Shown here: positions 42,106-50,897 of the stretch, piece after piece
Position numbering within the stretch: the stretch's first letter is position 1
Layout: each line of letters opens with the position of its first letter
Assembly: GCA_040081715.1 (NCBI GenBank)
Contig: JBEBFY010000001.1
Span: 62,001-126,000, forward strand
DNA length: 64,000 nt
Reading direction: 5' to 3'
Source of the DNA: CANKJK01 sp040081715
GTDB lineage: Bacteria; Acidobacteriota; Vicinamibacteria; Vicinamibacterales; UBA2999
The notes under the pieces: generated by a model
Seen by the model: only the letters and a program-made list of their open reading frames with translations
Databases searched by the model: none
Told to the model about the DNA's origin: nothing
Position numbers and translations under genes: made by a program

Positions 42106-44163
42106 CTACTTCGCCAGGGGATTCGGCCGCAGCTGGAACTGCGCGACCTTCGGGCGCTCGCTTACGCCGCCCTCCTGATGCCACGTCGGCTGTTCGGAGT
42201 GCGTGGCCCACAGGCCGCGGCCCTTCCAGCCGGCTTTCGGATCATCAATGCGGCCGTCCATGCCGCGCGCCATGAAGCCGAGCGGATAGGGGACGCGCAT
42301 CACGACCCACTTCCCGTCCACGAGCGCCATCAGCGAATCCGACCCGGAGCCGACCAGCATCGGGACGTTGTTCCCGAACCCGCCGGTATTGTGCCAGTCC
42401 ACCCAGTTCAGGTAGTAGGAGTCGGCGCTCCCCGGCCACTCGACCGTCTTGAACTTCGGCCCGGGCGCCTGGTGCAACATCCAGCCTTCGGGGCAGTGCT
42501 GGCCGGTCGCGGCCGGCCCGTTGAGCGGACCTGCGCACTTCCGTCGGTCGAAGGCCGCGTAGTGGCCGCTGTTCAGCCCGACCCAGATCACGCCGTTCGA
42601 GCGATCGACGTCGATGCCGTGCGGCAGGTAGCCGGAGACCTTCGACTTCGGGTTGTTGAACGGCGGCTCGTAGATCTCGAGGATCTTCGTTTTCGGATCG
42701 AGCCGGGTGATCGAACCGGGCGTGCCCAGCCGGGAGTACCAGACGGTGCCATCGGCCGGGTTCACGATGGTGCTGTAGCCGCCGGCCGCCACCGCCCAGT
42801 CCCTGGCGGGATCGGGCGCTTCGCTGGCGTTGGTTCCCGGGAAGTCGGCCTTGCCGTTGCCGTTGAAGTCCACCACTGGATCCACGCGGCCCGCGGCGCC
42901 CTTCGCGTCTCCGGCGTCGTACTTGCGGACGTCGAAGTAGTTCGCGCCGGCCCAGAACACGTCATCGTCGGAGATCTGCAGGTGCCCGCCCAGCCGGCAT
43001 TCGGGCACGTGCGTGGTGCGGTCGGTCTTCGGGTCGTAGACATGGCAGCCGTGGCGTGCGGTGACCCAGAGGCGCCCCTTGTGATCGCCCATCGGATTGT
43101 GCGGCGCGAGCTTGCCTTTCCAGATGATCTCTTCCCCCCAGTACGGTGAGGGCTGCGGCATGTCCTGCGCCCACGCGTAGGGCAGCGATTCCTGGTTGGG
43201 CACCGTCAGCGGCAGCCGCCACGAACGATGCTTGACCGGGTCCAGCAACGAGATCCAGTCGCCGCTCAACTCCTCCACGCCGAGCACCGGGCCGTAGGCG
43301 TTGAGGGTGGGATTACGCCGATCAGTGGCGATCTCATCGTGCACGAACGTCTTGTTCGTCGCCCACTCCCACTGGGTGACGACGATGTTCCGTTCGAGCC
43401 CGGCGGGCCGCGGCGGCACCGGCGGCAGCTCACCGGCGGCGATGCGGTCGGACCAGTTCGCGAAGGCCTCGAGTGACTTGCGGCCGATCGGCCCGAGCGA
43501 ACTGCTCATGTACGCGCCGCTGATGCCCATCTGAATCCGGTGATCCCACGCTTCCACCGAGTTCTTGAACTGCGCGCGAAAGCCGACGGACATCTCACGC
43601 GTCACCCTGGTGCCCATCTGGTGGCACTGGGTGCAGCCGAGGTTCATCTTGGCCTGGGCAATCCAGTGCGCCTGCGTCTTGACTGTTTCCGGATACCCGT
43701 TGCCCGCGCGCCCGGTGCCGGGAAAGTCCGTGGCCGGGGGCGGCTGCAACAGCGAGTACCAGTAGTTGGCCGGGTAGTAGTCGGCCGCCGCCTTGGGCGT
43801 TGGCGCGGGGACGGCCATCAGGTTCAGCGTCTTGCCGCGCGTCGCCCTCACCTTCGGCGAGTCCACGAGCCCATACCCTCGCACCCACACGTCGTAGTTC
43901 GCCGCGGGGAGATCGGGCACCACATAGCGTCCCCGATCGTCGGTCACGACAATGCGGATGAACTTGGTGGGTAGGTCACCGGTCTGTGCGATCACCCAGA
44001 CGCCGGCCTCCGGCCCCCTGCTGCTGGTCACGACGCCGCCGATGTCGTCGGCGTCAATCGGCACGGCCCCGCCCGGCTGCGCGGCAACCTTGACGAACGA
44101 CAGACCGACGCCGGCCGCAACGGCCGCCGCCGCAATGACTCCATAGATCACACGCTTCTGCAT
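42106..44163 (-). CDS. Exported carboxypeptidase-regulatory/haem/beta-propeller protein
   Basis: A 685-residue exported protein. After the signal peptide (VIYGVIAAAAVAAGVGLSF) comes a carboxypeptidase regulatory-like beta-sandwich (about 38-110, with TDDRGRYVVPDLPAANYDV). A single haem-binding CTQCH then lies within NLGCTQCHQMGTRVTREMS. The remainder is a propeller like Vgb/streptogramin-lyase-type proteins, for example PHGIDVDRSNGVIWVGLNSG. This arrangement is common in Acidobacteriota, but its role is not established; redox-linked surface or oxidative catabolic functions are possible. ATG 44163 has SD GAAGGAG spaced five bases; GTG 44169 is less likely. Confidence 0.82.
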   Translation of the reverse strand: MQKRVIYGVIAAAAVAAGVGLSFVKVAAQPGGAVPIDADDIGGVVTSSRGPEAGVWVIAQTGDLPTKFIRIVVTDDRGRYVVPDLPAANYDVWVRGYGLVDSPKVRATRGKTLNLMAVPAPTPKAAADYYPANYWYSLLQPPPATDFPGTGRAGNGYPETVKTQAHWIAQAKMNLGCTQCHQMGTRVTREMSVGFRAQFKNSVEAWDHRIQMGISGAYMSSSLGPIGRKSLEAFANWSDRIAAGELPPVPPRPAGLERNIVVTQWEWATNKTFVHDEIATDRRNPTLNAYGPVLGVEELSGDWISLLDPVKHRSWRLPLTVPNQESLPYAWAQDMPQPSPYWGEEIIWKGKLAPHNPMGDHKGRLWVTARHGCHVYDPKTDRTTHVPECRLGGHLQISDDDVFWAGANYFDVRKYDAGDAKGAAGRVDPVVDFNGNGKADFPGTNASEAPDPARDWAVAAGGYSTIVNPADGTVWYSRLGTPGSITRLDPKTKILEIYEPPFNNPKSKVSGYLPHGIDVDRSNGVIWVGLNSGHYAAFDRRKCAGPLNGPAATGQHCPEGWMLHQAPGPKFKTVEWPGSADSYYLNWVDWHNTGGFGNNVPMLVGSGSDSLMALVDGKWVVMRVPYPLGFMARGMDGRIDDPKAGWKGRGLWATHSEQPTWHQEGGVSERPKVAQFQLRPNPLAK

Positions 44164-44255
44164 ACGCACTCCTTCGGCGCCGGGGTCTCGACACCGCCCG
44201 CCTGCCTGCCCGGATTCAGGGCCAGTCCCACCCGAGCGGAGAGTCTAACAGCGCG

Positions 44256-44612
44256 TCAGCCCTCGTAGGGTCTGAGCGCCCGACAGGGTCCGAACACGGC
44301 CGTCAGAACGACGGCCCGGCGCGCGTCGGACTCAGTCAGTCTCCACCCCTTCGGACCACCCCGTCCCCTTCGACGCACGACGACCGCCGGCTTCGCGGCC
44401 AGGACGGGCGCGCCTGCGGCTGCCGGGCTCGTCACCTCGGGCATCTCCGCATGGCGCGGCACCGCCGTCGGCCCATCCGCCGACGACACGGGCACGGAGG
44501 CACGGCGAGCCGGCCGGGGCGCGGGGGGCTGCGACGCCTCCTGCTGCCGGCTCAGGTACTGCTGAATGAGGGGCAGTACCAGGAACGCGACGAGGAGCAG
44601 GATCTCCAACAT
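44256..44612 (-). CDS. Small membrane-anchored protein downstream of floA
   Basis: A 118-residue protein. It has an N-terminal hydrophobic helix (LEILLLVAFLVLPLI), a Pro/Ala-rich middle and a basic segment. The C-terminal tail RRAVVLTAVFGPCRALRPYE looks constrained. I do not recognise a named family. The start overlaps the floA stop by one base (TGATG), so it is coupled to nfeD-floA. It may be a membrane-domain partner of the flotillin. Confidence 0.7.
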   Translation of the reverse strand: MLEILLLVAFLVLPLIQQYLSRQQEASQPPAPRPARRASVPVSSADGPTAVPRHAEMPEVTSPAAAGAPVLAAKPAVVVRRRGRGGPKGWRLTESDARRAVVLTAVFGPCRALRPYEG

Positions 44613-45592
44613 CAGCGCACCTTCGGGGGCGTGGCGTCCTCGCCGCCGCCCGCGATCGACTCCCGCATGGATGAGTCCGCCTGGATGTTCTTCATCCGGT
44701 AGTAGTCCATGATGCCGATGTGGCCCTGCCGGAACGCCTCCGCCATCGCCCGCGGGACTTCGGCCTCGGCCTCGACGACGCGCGCCCGCATCTCCTGTTC
44801 CAGCGCCACGGCCATCGCGCGGCGCTCCTCGGCCTTGGCCTGGGCAATCTGCTTATCCGCGTTGGCCTGATCGATCTGGAGCTTGGCGCCGATGTTCTCC
44901 CCGACATCGACGTCCGCGATGTCGATCGAGAGGATCTCGTAGGCCGTGCCGGCGTCAAGACCTCGGCTGAGGATGTTCTTCGAGATGTGGTCGGGATTCT
45001 CGAGCACGTCCTTGTGGCTGGCGGCCGAGCCGATAGTGCTGACCATGCCTTCCCCGACGCGGGCGATGATCGTCTCCTCTCCAGCACCGCCGACAAGACG
45101 GTCGATGTTGGTCCGCACGGTCACGCGGGACACCGCGATGAGCTGGATGCCGTCCTTGGCGACGGCGGCAATCCGCGCTGTCTCGATAACCTTCGGAATG
45201 ACGGACATCTTCACGGCCTCCAGCACGTCCCGGCCGGCCAGGTCGATCGCCGCCGCCCGCTTGAAGGGCATCTGGATGTTCGCCTTGTCCGCGGAGATGA
45301 GCGCATTGACGACCCGCACGACATTGCCGCCAGCCAGATAGTGGGCTTCGAGATCGTCCACCGAGATCTGGAGCCCGGCCTTCACGGCGCTGATTCTCGC
45401 GTTGACGATCGTGGCCGGAGGCACACGCCGCAGCCGCATGCCGATAAGCGTCATCAGGCCCACGTAGGCGCCGGACGACCAGGCCGCGATCCAGAGCGGC
45501 ACGGGGACGATGTACAGCACGACGACCAGTACGAGGACGGTTGGAATCAGCAGGCTGAGTGCACCGATGGCGGCCGGATCGATCTCATTCAT
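44612..45592 (-). CDS. floA: Flotillin-like protein FloA
   Basis: A 326-residue flotillin-like membrane scaffold protein of the YqfA type. Two hydrophobic segments lie at the N-terminus (ALSLLIPTVLVLVVVLYIVP and WIAAWSSGAYVGLMTLIGM). The SPFH-like body contains VRVVNALISADKANIQMPF and DLAGRDVLEAVKMSVIPKVI. A Gln/Ala/Glu-rich helix follows (IDQANADKQIAQAKAEERRA). It organises functional membrane microdomains. ATG 45592 is set by overlap with the nfeD stop and by family length. Confidence 0.94.
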   Translation of the reverse strand: MNEIDPAAIGALSLLIPTVLVLVVVLYIVPVPLWIAAWSSGAYVGLMTLIGMRLRRVPPATIVNARISAVKAGLQISVDDLEAHYLAGGNVVRVVNALISADKANIQMPFKRAAAIDLAGRDVLEAVKMSVIPKVIETARIAAVAKDGIQLIAVSRVTVRTNIDRLVGGAGEETIIARVGEGMVSTIGSAASHKDVLENPDHISKNILSRGLDAGTAYEILSIDIADVDVGENIGAKLQIDQANADKQIAQAKAEERRAMAVALEQEMRARVVEAEAEVPRAMAEAFRQGHIGIMDYYRMKNIQADSSMRESIAGGGEDATPPKVR

Positions 45593-46967
45593 GTGAAGGC
45601 TCCTGATGTGACACCGGCCCCCGGACCACAATCCGGTTTCCGTCCACCCGCGTGACTTCGATGACCGTACCGGCGTCGAGAAAGGCACCGTCTGACACAA
45701 CATCCACGCGGGTGCCGTCGATCTCCGCGATCCCCGCTGGCCTCAATGGAGACATGGCCGTGCCGCTCCGCCCCAGCCATCTCCGGTCTGTCTCCGGCGC
45801 CGAGATGTACCCGTGACCCGCGTCCATGCCCGTCTCGAGCACGAGACGCCGGCCAAACGGCAGGCGGGGGAGGAAGCGGAAGAGCGCCAACGCCCCGGCC
45901 ATCGCCAGCAGGGTCGAGATCGCCACGCGTCCGAGCGCGGCGGTAACCGACGAGACCGACACGTCCACACCGACCATGGCCAGCCCGAGCCCTGCCACCA
46001 GCGCAACGATGCCCGCGATCCCGAAGACGGTAAAGCCTGGAATCACGAACACCTCGACGGCCACCAGCACCGCGCCGACAAGCACCAGGAGCAGTTCCTC
46101 CCAGCCCGCCAGCTGCACGATCCAGTGCCCCCAGAAGAACAGGCCCAGCGAGAGCAGGCCCACTACGCCGGGCACCGCGAAGCCTGGCGTCCGCAGCTCC
46201 ACGATGATGCCGAGGATTCCCACCGTCATCAAGAGCGAGGCGACCGCTGGTTGCGTGAGGAAGCGGACCAGCGTCTCGGCCCAGGTCGGCCCCACGCGCC
46301 GCAGTTCCGCGTTCGGCAGTCCGGCCGCCGTGAGCGCGGCCTCAATCGTCGGGGCGGTCAGATCCGCAACCTTGTGCTGAAGAGCTTCCTCCGTCGTCAG
46401 AGTGAGGAGCTTCCCTTTCGGGCTGACACCGGGAATCTCGACATCGGCATCAACCATCGCCTCGGCAATCTCCAGCGGACGATGCCGCGATTCGGCTGTA
46501 GCGCGGAACTCCTTCCGCACATACGAGACCGACTTCTCATCCGCGGGCTTGCTGTTCCCGTCGCTGCCGGCCACGACCGGCGCGGCGGCGCCAATCGTGC
46601 CGCCCGTGGCCATGATGATGGTGTTGCAGGCCAGCGCGATGAGGGCGCCGGCCGAGATCGCGCGTGGATTGATGAAAGCGATGGTCCGGATCGGTGCGTT
46701 CAGCAGGGTGTCGCGCATCGCGACGGCCGCGTCGACACGGCCGCCGAAGGTGTTGATCTCGACCACCACGGCCGAGGCGCCGGCCTCAGTCGCTTCGCGA
46801 ACCGCGCGTGCGAGAAAAGGGGCCAGCCCGAGGTCAATGGTCCCGTTGATTGGAACAACGTAGACGATGGGAGCTGCCTTCCCGGCCTGCGCGCTCGCAA
46901 GGCCAGCCGCCCCGAGCACAGCCATCAGGCAAAGGCCAAGCCACCGCGCGAGGAGACGGCCGCTCAT
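45585..46967 (-). CDS. NfeD-family membrane-bound serine protease (long form)
   Basis: A 460-residue protein with a signal peptide and a ClpP-like periplasmic protease domain, including VVVEINTFGGRVDAAVAMRD and the catalytic-Ser segment NPRAISAGALIALACNTI. Several transmembrane helices (about 235-385) come next, and the C-terminal NfeD OB-fold domain ends the protein (GRSGTAMSPLRPAGIAEIDG). Long NfeD proteins pair with stomatin/flotillin partners, matching the floA overlap of eight bases. ATG 46967 follows a TATCAT by eight bases; a frame from 47006 is rejected. Confidence 0.92.
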   Translation of the reverse strand: MSGRLLARWLGLCLMAVLGAAGLASAQAGKAAPIVYVVPINGTIDLGLAPFLARAVREATEAGASAVVVEINTFGGRVDAAVAMRDTLLNAPIRTIAFINPRAISAGALIALACNTIIMATGGTIGAAAPVVAGSDGNSKPADEKSVSYVRKEFRATAESRHRPLEIAEAMVDADVEIPGVSPKGKLLTLTTEEALQHKVADLTAPTIEAALTAAGLPNAELRRVGPTWAETLVRFLTQPAVASLLMTVGILGIIVELRTPGFAVPGVVGLLSLGLFFWGHWIVQLAGWEELLLVLVGAVLVAVEVFVIPGFTVFGIAGIVALVAGLGLAMVGVDVSVSSVTAALGRVAISTLLAMAGALALFRFLPRLPFGRRLVLETGMDAGHGYISAPETDRRWLGRSGTAMSPLRPAGIAEIDGTRVDVVSDGAFLDAGTVIEVTRVDGNRIVVRGPVSHQEPSHE

Positions 46968-46975
46968 GCCCTCGC

Positions 46976-46981
46976 ATGATA
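46976..46981 (-). promoter_or_regulatory. -10-like TATCAT eight bases before nfeD
   Basis: On the minus strand TATCAT (46981-46976) ends eight bases before the ATG at 46967. There is no clear SD, so this fits the leaderless pattern seen elsewhere in the window. Confidence 0.4.
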
Positions 46982-46998
46982 CTCGCGCGGTACGCTGA

Positions 46999-47024
46999 GA
47001 CCACATTTGTTACCATGTGTGGTC
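46999..47024. promoter_or_regulatory. Operator-like palindrome before the Phd/VapC pair
   Basis: GACCACA (46999-47005) and TGTGGTC (47018-47024) form a perfect 7-bp inverted repeat. The 12-base centre holds a possible -10 (TACCAT, 47011-47016). The antitoxin ATG follows at 47044 with SD CTGGAG (47033-47038). Autorepression by the antitoxin or the complex is the likely use. Confidence 0.5.
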
Positions 47025-47043
47025 ACATCAGCCTGGAGACACC

Positions 47044-47316
47044 ATGGAGACCGTTGGCATCCGCGACCTGAAGACCCACTTGAGCCGGCACCTGAAACGC
47101 GTGCGTGCCGGCGCACGCCTGGTCGTCACGGAGCACGGCCGGTCCATTGCCACCATCAGCCCTGTCGAGGCGCCGGCCAGCCTGGACTGGGCCCATGTGC
47201 TCGTCGCTGAGGGCGACGCGCACTGGGGCGGAGGCAAGCCGGTGGGCTCCGCGAAGCCCAATGGGCCTGCGGACGGATCAGCCGCTGCGGATGCTGTAAT
47301 TGAGGATCGGCGGTGA
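47044..47316 (+). CDS. Phd/YefM-type antitoxin
   Basis: A 90-residue antitoxin. The N-terminal segment TVGIRDLKTHLSRHLKRVRA and LVVTEHGRSIATISPV are typical of Phd proteins, which bind DNA through this half and the toxin through the rest. The start at ATG 47044 has SD CTGGAG; a frame from 47017 would run through the operator palindrome. The TGA overlaps the toxin GTG by four bases. Confidence 0.88.
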   Translation: METVGIRDLKTHLSRHLKRVRAGARLVVTEHGRSIATISPVEAPASLDWAHVLVAEGDAHWGGGKPVGSAKPNGPADGSAAADAVIEDRR

Positions 47317-47744
47317 CGGTCTATCTGGACACCAGCGCGCTCGTGAAGCTGTACGTGACGGAATCGGGATCCGATGCCGTCGCTGCCCTGGTCCAGCAGG
47401 CGCAGATCGTCACGACCTCCGCCGTCGCCTACGCGGAAACGCGAGCCGCCCTGGCGAGGTTGCGGCGCGAACGGCGCCTGACGGCGCCCGGACTTGCCGC
47501 GGCACGGAGAAGCTTTGAGCGTGACTGGCCGAGCTATCTCTCACTGGACGTGACGGCGGCGCTCTGTGTCGAGGCTGGCGCGCTCGCCGAGCAGTACGGG
47601 CTGCGTGGATTCGACAGCATCCACCTGGCATCCTTTGCGAGGATCGTGGACCGCGTTGGCGTGGGGAACGTGACCTTTTCCTGCTTTGACGACCGCCTCG
47701 CAGCAGCCGCGCGGCGCCTCATGCGGTCGCACGCGCGTCACTGA
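47313..47744 (+). CDS. VapC-type PIN-domain toxin
   Basis: A 143-residue PIN-domain ribonuclease. The acidic residues of the active site are visible: Asp in VYLDTSALVKLYVTE, Glu in SAVAYAETRAAL, and the later Asp pair in GFDSIHLASFARI and FSCFDDRLAAAA. VapC toxins cleave tRNA or rRNA when released from antitoxin. The start is GTG 47313 in a GTGA overlap with the antitoxin. Confidence 0.9.
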   Translation: MTVYLDTSALVKLYVTESGSDAVAALVQQAQIVTTSAVAYAETRAALARLRRERRLTAPGLAAARRSFERDWPSYLSLDVTAALCVEAGALAEQYGLRGFDSIHLASFARIVDRVGVGNVTFSCFDDRLAAAARRLMRSHARH

Positions 47745-47775
47745 CGGCCGACGGCGCCAGCCCGTGGTCTAGCGC

Positions 47776-49233
47776 CTAATAAGACTTTGCGAACCAGGCG
47801 CTGGCCACGGCAGGCGCTCCGCACTTTACACACGATGCACCCTGCGGCGGCTCCTGGCCGAACGGGATGTTCCGGATCGTCGCCTGCGTCTCCGTCTTGA
47901 TCTCGGCCTCGCAGGTGGCGGACCCGCACCAGGGCGCAATCACGAAGCCCGGCCGGCCTTCCATCGTGGCTTTGAACTCGTCGTAGCTGGCGGTCGCCGT
48001 AGTGTGCTCCGCGCGGAACGCCACGGCGCGGTCGTAGAGCGCCTGCTGGATGGTGACGAGCAGGGCCTGCACGTGAGCCGTCAGGCCCTCCATCGGCACG
48101 AACGACTTCTCCCGCGTGTCGCGGCGCGCGAGCACCACGGTCGACTTCTCCAGATCCTTCGGACCGATCTCAAGCCGGAGCGGCACGCCGCGCATTTCCC
48201 ACTCGTTGAACTTCCAGCCGGGCGTCTGCGAGTCGCGGTCGTCGAGCATCACGCGGATGCCAGCCGCCACCAGCGCATCGCGGATCTCCTGCGCCTTCGG
48301 GAGCACGGTCTCCTTCCAGTTGCCTCGGGGGATCGGAATCATCACCACCTGGTACGGCGCCACGCGCGGCGGCAGGATCAGGCCGCCCTCGTCGCCGTGG
48401 GTCATGATGACGCCGCCGATCAGGCGAGTCGAGACGCCCCACGACGTCGTCCAGACATGCTGCACGGATTTATCGCGCGCCTGGAAAGAGATGTCGTAGC
48501 TCTTCGCGAAGTTCTGCCCGAGGTTGTGCGAGGTGCCGGCCTGGAGAGCCCGGCCGTCGCGCATCAGCGCCTCGATCGAATACGTCCGCTCGGCGCCGGC
48601 GAACTTCTCACTATCCGTCTTCAGGCCGTCCATCACGGGCATGGCCAGCTCGGTTTCGGCAAAGTCCTTGTAGACGGCGAGCATGCGCCGCGTTTCTTCC
48701 TCGGCTTCCTCGGCCGTCTCGTGCGCGGTGTGCCCCTCCTGCCAGAGGAACTCCGTGGTACGCAGGAACAGTCGTGTGACCTTCTCCCACCGGACGACGT
48801 TCGCCCACTGGTTGATGAGGATGGGCAGGTCACGCCAGCTCTGAATCCACTTGGCGTACATCGTGCCGATGATGGTTTCCGACGTCGGGCGGATGACGAG
48901 GCGCTCCTCAAGCTGCTCCTTGCCGCCGTGGGTGACCCAGGCCACCTCAGGCGCGAAGCCCTCGACGTGCTCGGCCTCCTTCATGAAGAGGCTCTCGGGG
49001 ATGAGCATCGGGAAGTACGCGTTCACGTGGCCCGTGGCCTTGAAGCGCTTGTCGAGCGCCTGCTGCATCAGCTCCCAGATCGCGTAGCCGTACGGCCGGA
49101 TGACCATGCACCCCTTCACGGGCGAGTAGTCCGCCAGTTCGGCGCGGCGCACGGCGTCGATGTACCAGCGGCCGAAGTCCTGTGACTGAGGGGTGATCGC
49201 GGTGGGAAGGTCGGGGATGTCTGTCTCGGCCAT
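47776..49233 (-). CDS. proS: Prolyl-tRNA synthetase, archaeal/eukaryotic type (ProS type 3)
   Basis: A 485-residue class II synthetase that charges tRNA-Pro. It begins with FGRWYIDAVRRAELADYSPV and includes CMVIRPYGYAIWELMQQ, ERLVIRPTSETIIGTMYAKW and TRLFLRTTEFLWQEGHTAH. There is no editing insertion of the long bacterial form. The C-terminal domain carries a four-Cys zinc site (CGSATC and CVKC) and ends in Tyr, as in the type 3 enzymes. Its presence in place of the long bacterial form is a lineage marker. Confidence 0.95.
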   Translation of the reverse strand: MAETDIPDLPTAITPQSQDFGRWYIDAVRRAELADYSPVKGCMVIRPYGYAIWELMQQALDKRFKATGHVNAYFPMLIPESLFMKEAEHVEGFAPEVAWVTHGGKEQLEERLVIRPTSETIIGTMYAKWIQSWRDLPILINQWANVVRWEKVTRLFLRTTEFLWQEGHTAHETAEEAEEETRRMLAVYKDFAETELAMPVMDGLKTDSEKFAGAERTYSIEALMRDGRALQAGTSHNLGQNFAKSYDISFQARDKSVQHVWTTSWGVSTRLIGGVIMTHGDEGGLILPPRVAPYQVVMIPIPRGNWKETVLPKAQEIRDALVAAGIRVMLDDRDSQTPGWKFNEWEMRGVPLRLEIGPKDLEKSTVVLARRDTREKSFVPMEGLTAHVQALLVTIQQALYDRAVAFRAEHTTATASYDEFKATMEGRPGFVIAPWCGSATCEAEIKTETQATIRNIPFGQEPPQGASCVKCGAPAVASAWFAKSY

Positions 49234-49280
49234 GTCAGTGCAAACGTGCTCGTGTGAGGGAGGATGAAACCGACGGGCCT

Positions 49281-50828
49281 CTAGAGGGCGCGCGCGTCGG
49301 CAGCGTGTCTCAGCCAGTGTATGTCGTCGCGCACGGGCGCGTCCGCGCGAAAGTGGGCGCCACGCGACTCCGTGCGGCGCAGCGCCGCGCGGGCGATGAG
49401 AAACCCCACGGTGGCCATGCTCGCGGCGTGGGCGTCAGGCCCGCTCCGCGGCACGTCGGCGATGCGAGCCAGCGCGCCCGAGACCCATGTGCCGAGCCGT
49501 GCGACGGCGTCGGACAACCCCTCGCGGTCCCGGACCAGGCCCGCCTGACGCCACATCAGATCACGCACGCCGGCGCCCGTGGGAACAGGCGCACCGGCGA
49601 CCGGCTCCACTCGCACCGCCTCGGCGGTGTGCGGCCACAGAGCCGCCTGGGCCGGACCGGCCATGGCGCGCGCCGCGCGCCCGCCAAACACCAGCCCCTC
49701 CAGCAGCGAGTTGCTGGCAAGCCGGTTCGCGCCGTGCACACCGGTGCAGGCCACTTCCCCGGCGGCAAACAGGCCCGGGAGCGACGTGCGCCCGTGCAGA
49801 TCGGTTTCCACCCCGCCCATGATGTAGTGCGCCGCCGGACTGACGGGAATACGGTCGGTCGCCAGGTCGAGTCCGGCCTGTCTGCAGGCCTGCGCGATGG
49901 TCGGGAAGCGGCCGCGCACAAAGGCCGCGTCCAGGTGCGCGAGCGAGAGATACAACGGGCCACCGGTGCGCGCGGCCTCGCGCACCATGGCTCTGGACAC
50001 AAGATCCCGGGACGCCAGATCACCGGCCGGCTCGTAGCGCGCCATGAAGGCCTCGCCCTCGGCGTTGATCAGCCGGGCGCCCTCACCCCGGAGAGCCTCC
50101 GACAGCAGAAACCGCGGCGCGCCCTTCACCTGCAGCGCTGTCGGGTGAAACTGCACGAACTCCATGTCGGCCACGCGCGCACCGGCAAGAAAGGCCATCG
50201 CCATGCCGTCTCCGCTGGCCACGGCGGGATTGGTGGTTTCGCGGTAGACCTGCCCGGCGCCGCCCGTGGCCAACAGCGTCGCCGCCGCCTCCGCGTACCG
50301 CACCCGGCCGGAGCGGTCCACGAAGGCCGCCCCTCGGCAGACGCCTTTCTCCACCGTGAGCGACACCGCCTGCGCGTCGTCGAGCACCTGGATGCGGCCA
50401 GTCGCCACGACACGCTCCCACAGCACGCGTCCAATCTCCCGGCCCGAGGCGTCCTGCGCGTGGAGCACGCGCCGCACGGAATGCGCCGCCTCGCGGGCCA
50501 GCGCGAGCTGCCCGGTGTCGTCCCTCGCAAACCGGGCGCCCCAGTCGATCAACTCCAGGACGTCGCGCACACCGTCATCCACGAGGACGCGGACCGCGTC
50601 GGGGTTACAGAGGCCGTCACCGGCCGCGAGCGTGTCCCGCAGGTGCAGGTCCGTGGAGTCATCAGGGCCGACCGCCGCCGCGATGCCGCCCTGTGCGTAC
50701 CCGGTGTTGCTCTCGGAGGGCTCCGCCTTGGTGAGGATGGTGACGCTGCCCGATTCAGCCAGGGCGATCGCCGCGCGCAGTCCGGCGACGCCGCTGCCGA
50801 TGATGAGGAAATCCCCGTGGGCGTCCAC
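49281..50828 (-). CDS. nadB: L-aspartate oxidase
   Basis: A 515-residue flavoprotein that oxidises L-aspartate to iminoaspartate, the first step of de novo NAD synthesis. FAD-binding FLIIGSGVAGLRAAIAL opens the protein. ATGGAGQVYRETTNPAVASG, EFVQFHPTALQVKGAP, SRAMVREA and GGVETDLHGRTSLPGLFAAG are family motifs. The start is GTG 50828. There is no SD, and TACGAT lies eight bases upstream. nadA and nadC are not in the window. Confidence 0.95.
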   Translation of the reverse strand: MDAHGDFLIIGSGVAGLRAAIALAESGSVTILTKAEPSESNTGYAQGGIAAAVGPDDSTDLHLRDTLAAGDGLCNPDAVRVLVDDGVRDVLELIDWGARFARDDTGQLALAREAAHSVRRVLHAQDASGREIGRVLWERVVATGRIQVLDDAQAVSLTVEKGVCRGAAFVDRSGRVRYAEAAATLLATGGAGQVYRETTNPAVASGDGMAMAFLAGARVADMEFVQFHPTALQVKGAPRFLLSEALRGEGARLINAEGEAFMARYEPAGDLASRDLVSRAMVREAARTGGPLYLSLAHLDAAFVRGRFPTIAQACRQAGLDLATDRIPVSPAAHYIMGGVETDLHGRTSLPGLFAAGEVACTGVHGANRLASNSLLEGLVFGGRAARAMAGPAQAALWPHTAEAVRVEPVAGAPVPTGAGVRDLMWRQAGLVRDREGLSDAVARLGTWVSGALARIADVPRSGPDAHAASMATVGFLIARAALRRTESRGAHFRADAPVRDDIHWLRHAADARAL

Positions 50829-50835
50829 CGTTTGC

Positions 50836-50842
50836 TATCGTA
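50836..50842. promoter_or_regulatory. Shared palindromic -10 between nadB and aroB
   Basis: TATCGTA lies in the 69-base divergent gap. Read on the minus strand it gives TACGAT eight bases before the nadB GTG. On the plus strand TATCGT could start transcription about 50 bases before the aroB GTG. This repeats the architecture seen between asnS and rimO. Confidence 0.4.
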
Positions 50843-50897
50843 CCGTAGTCGTTACGCCCCGTCGTCACAGTCGGCGGGCCCAGCAACCGGAATCCGA

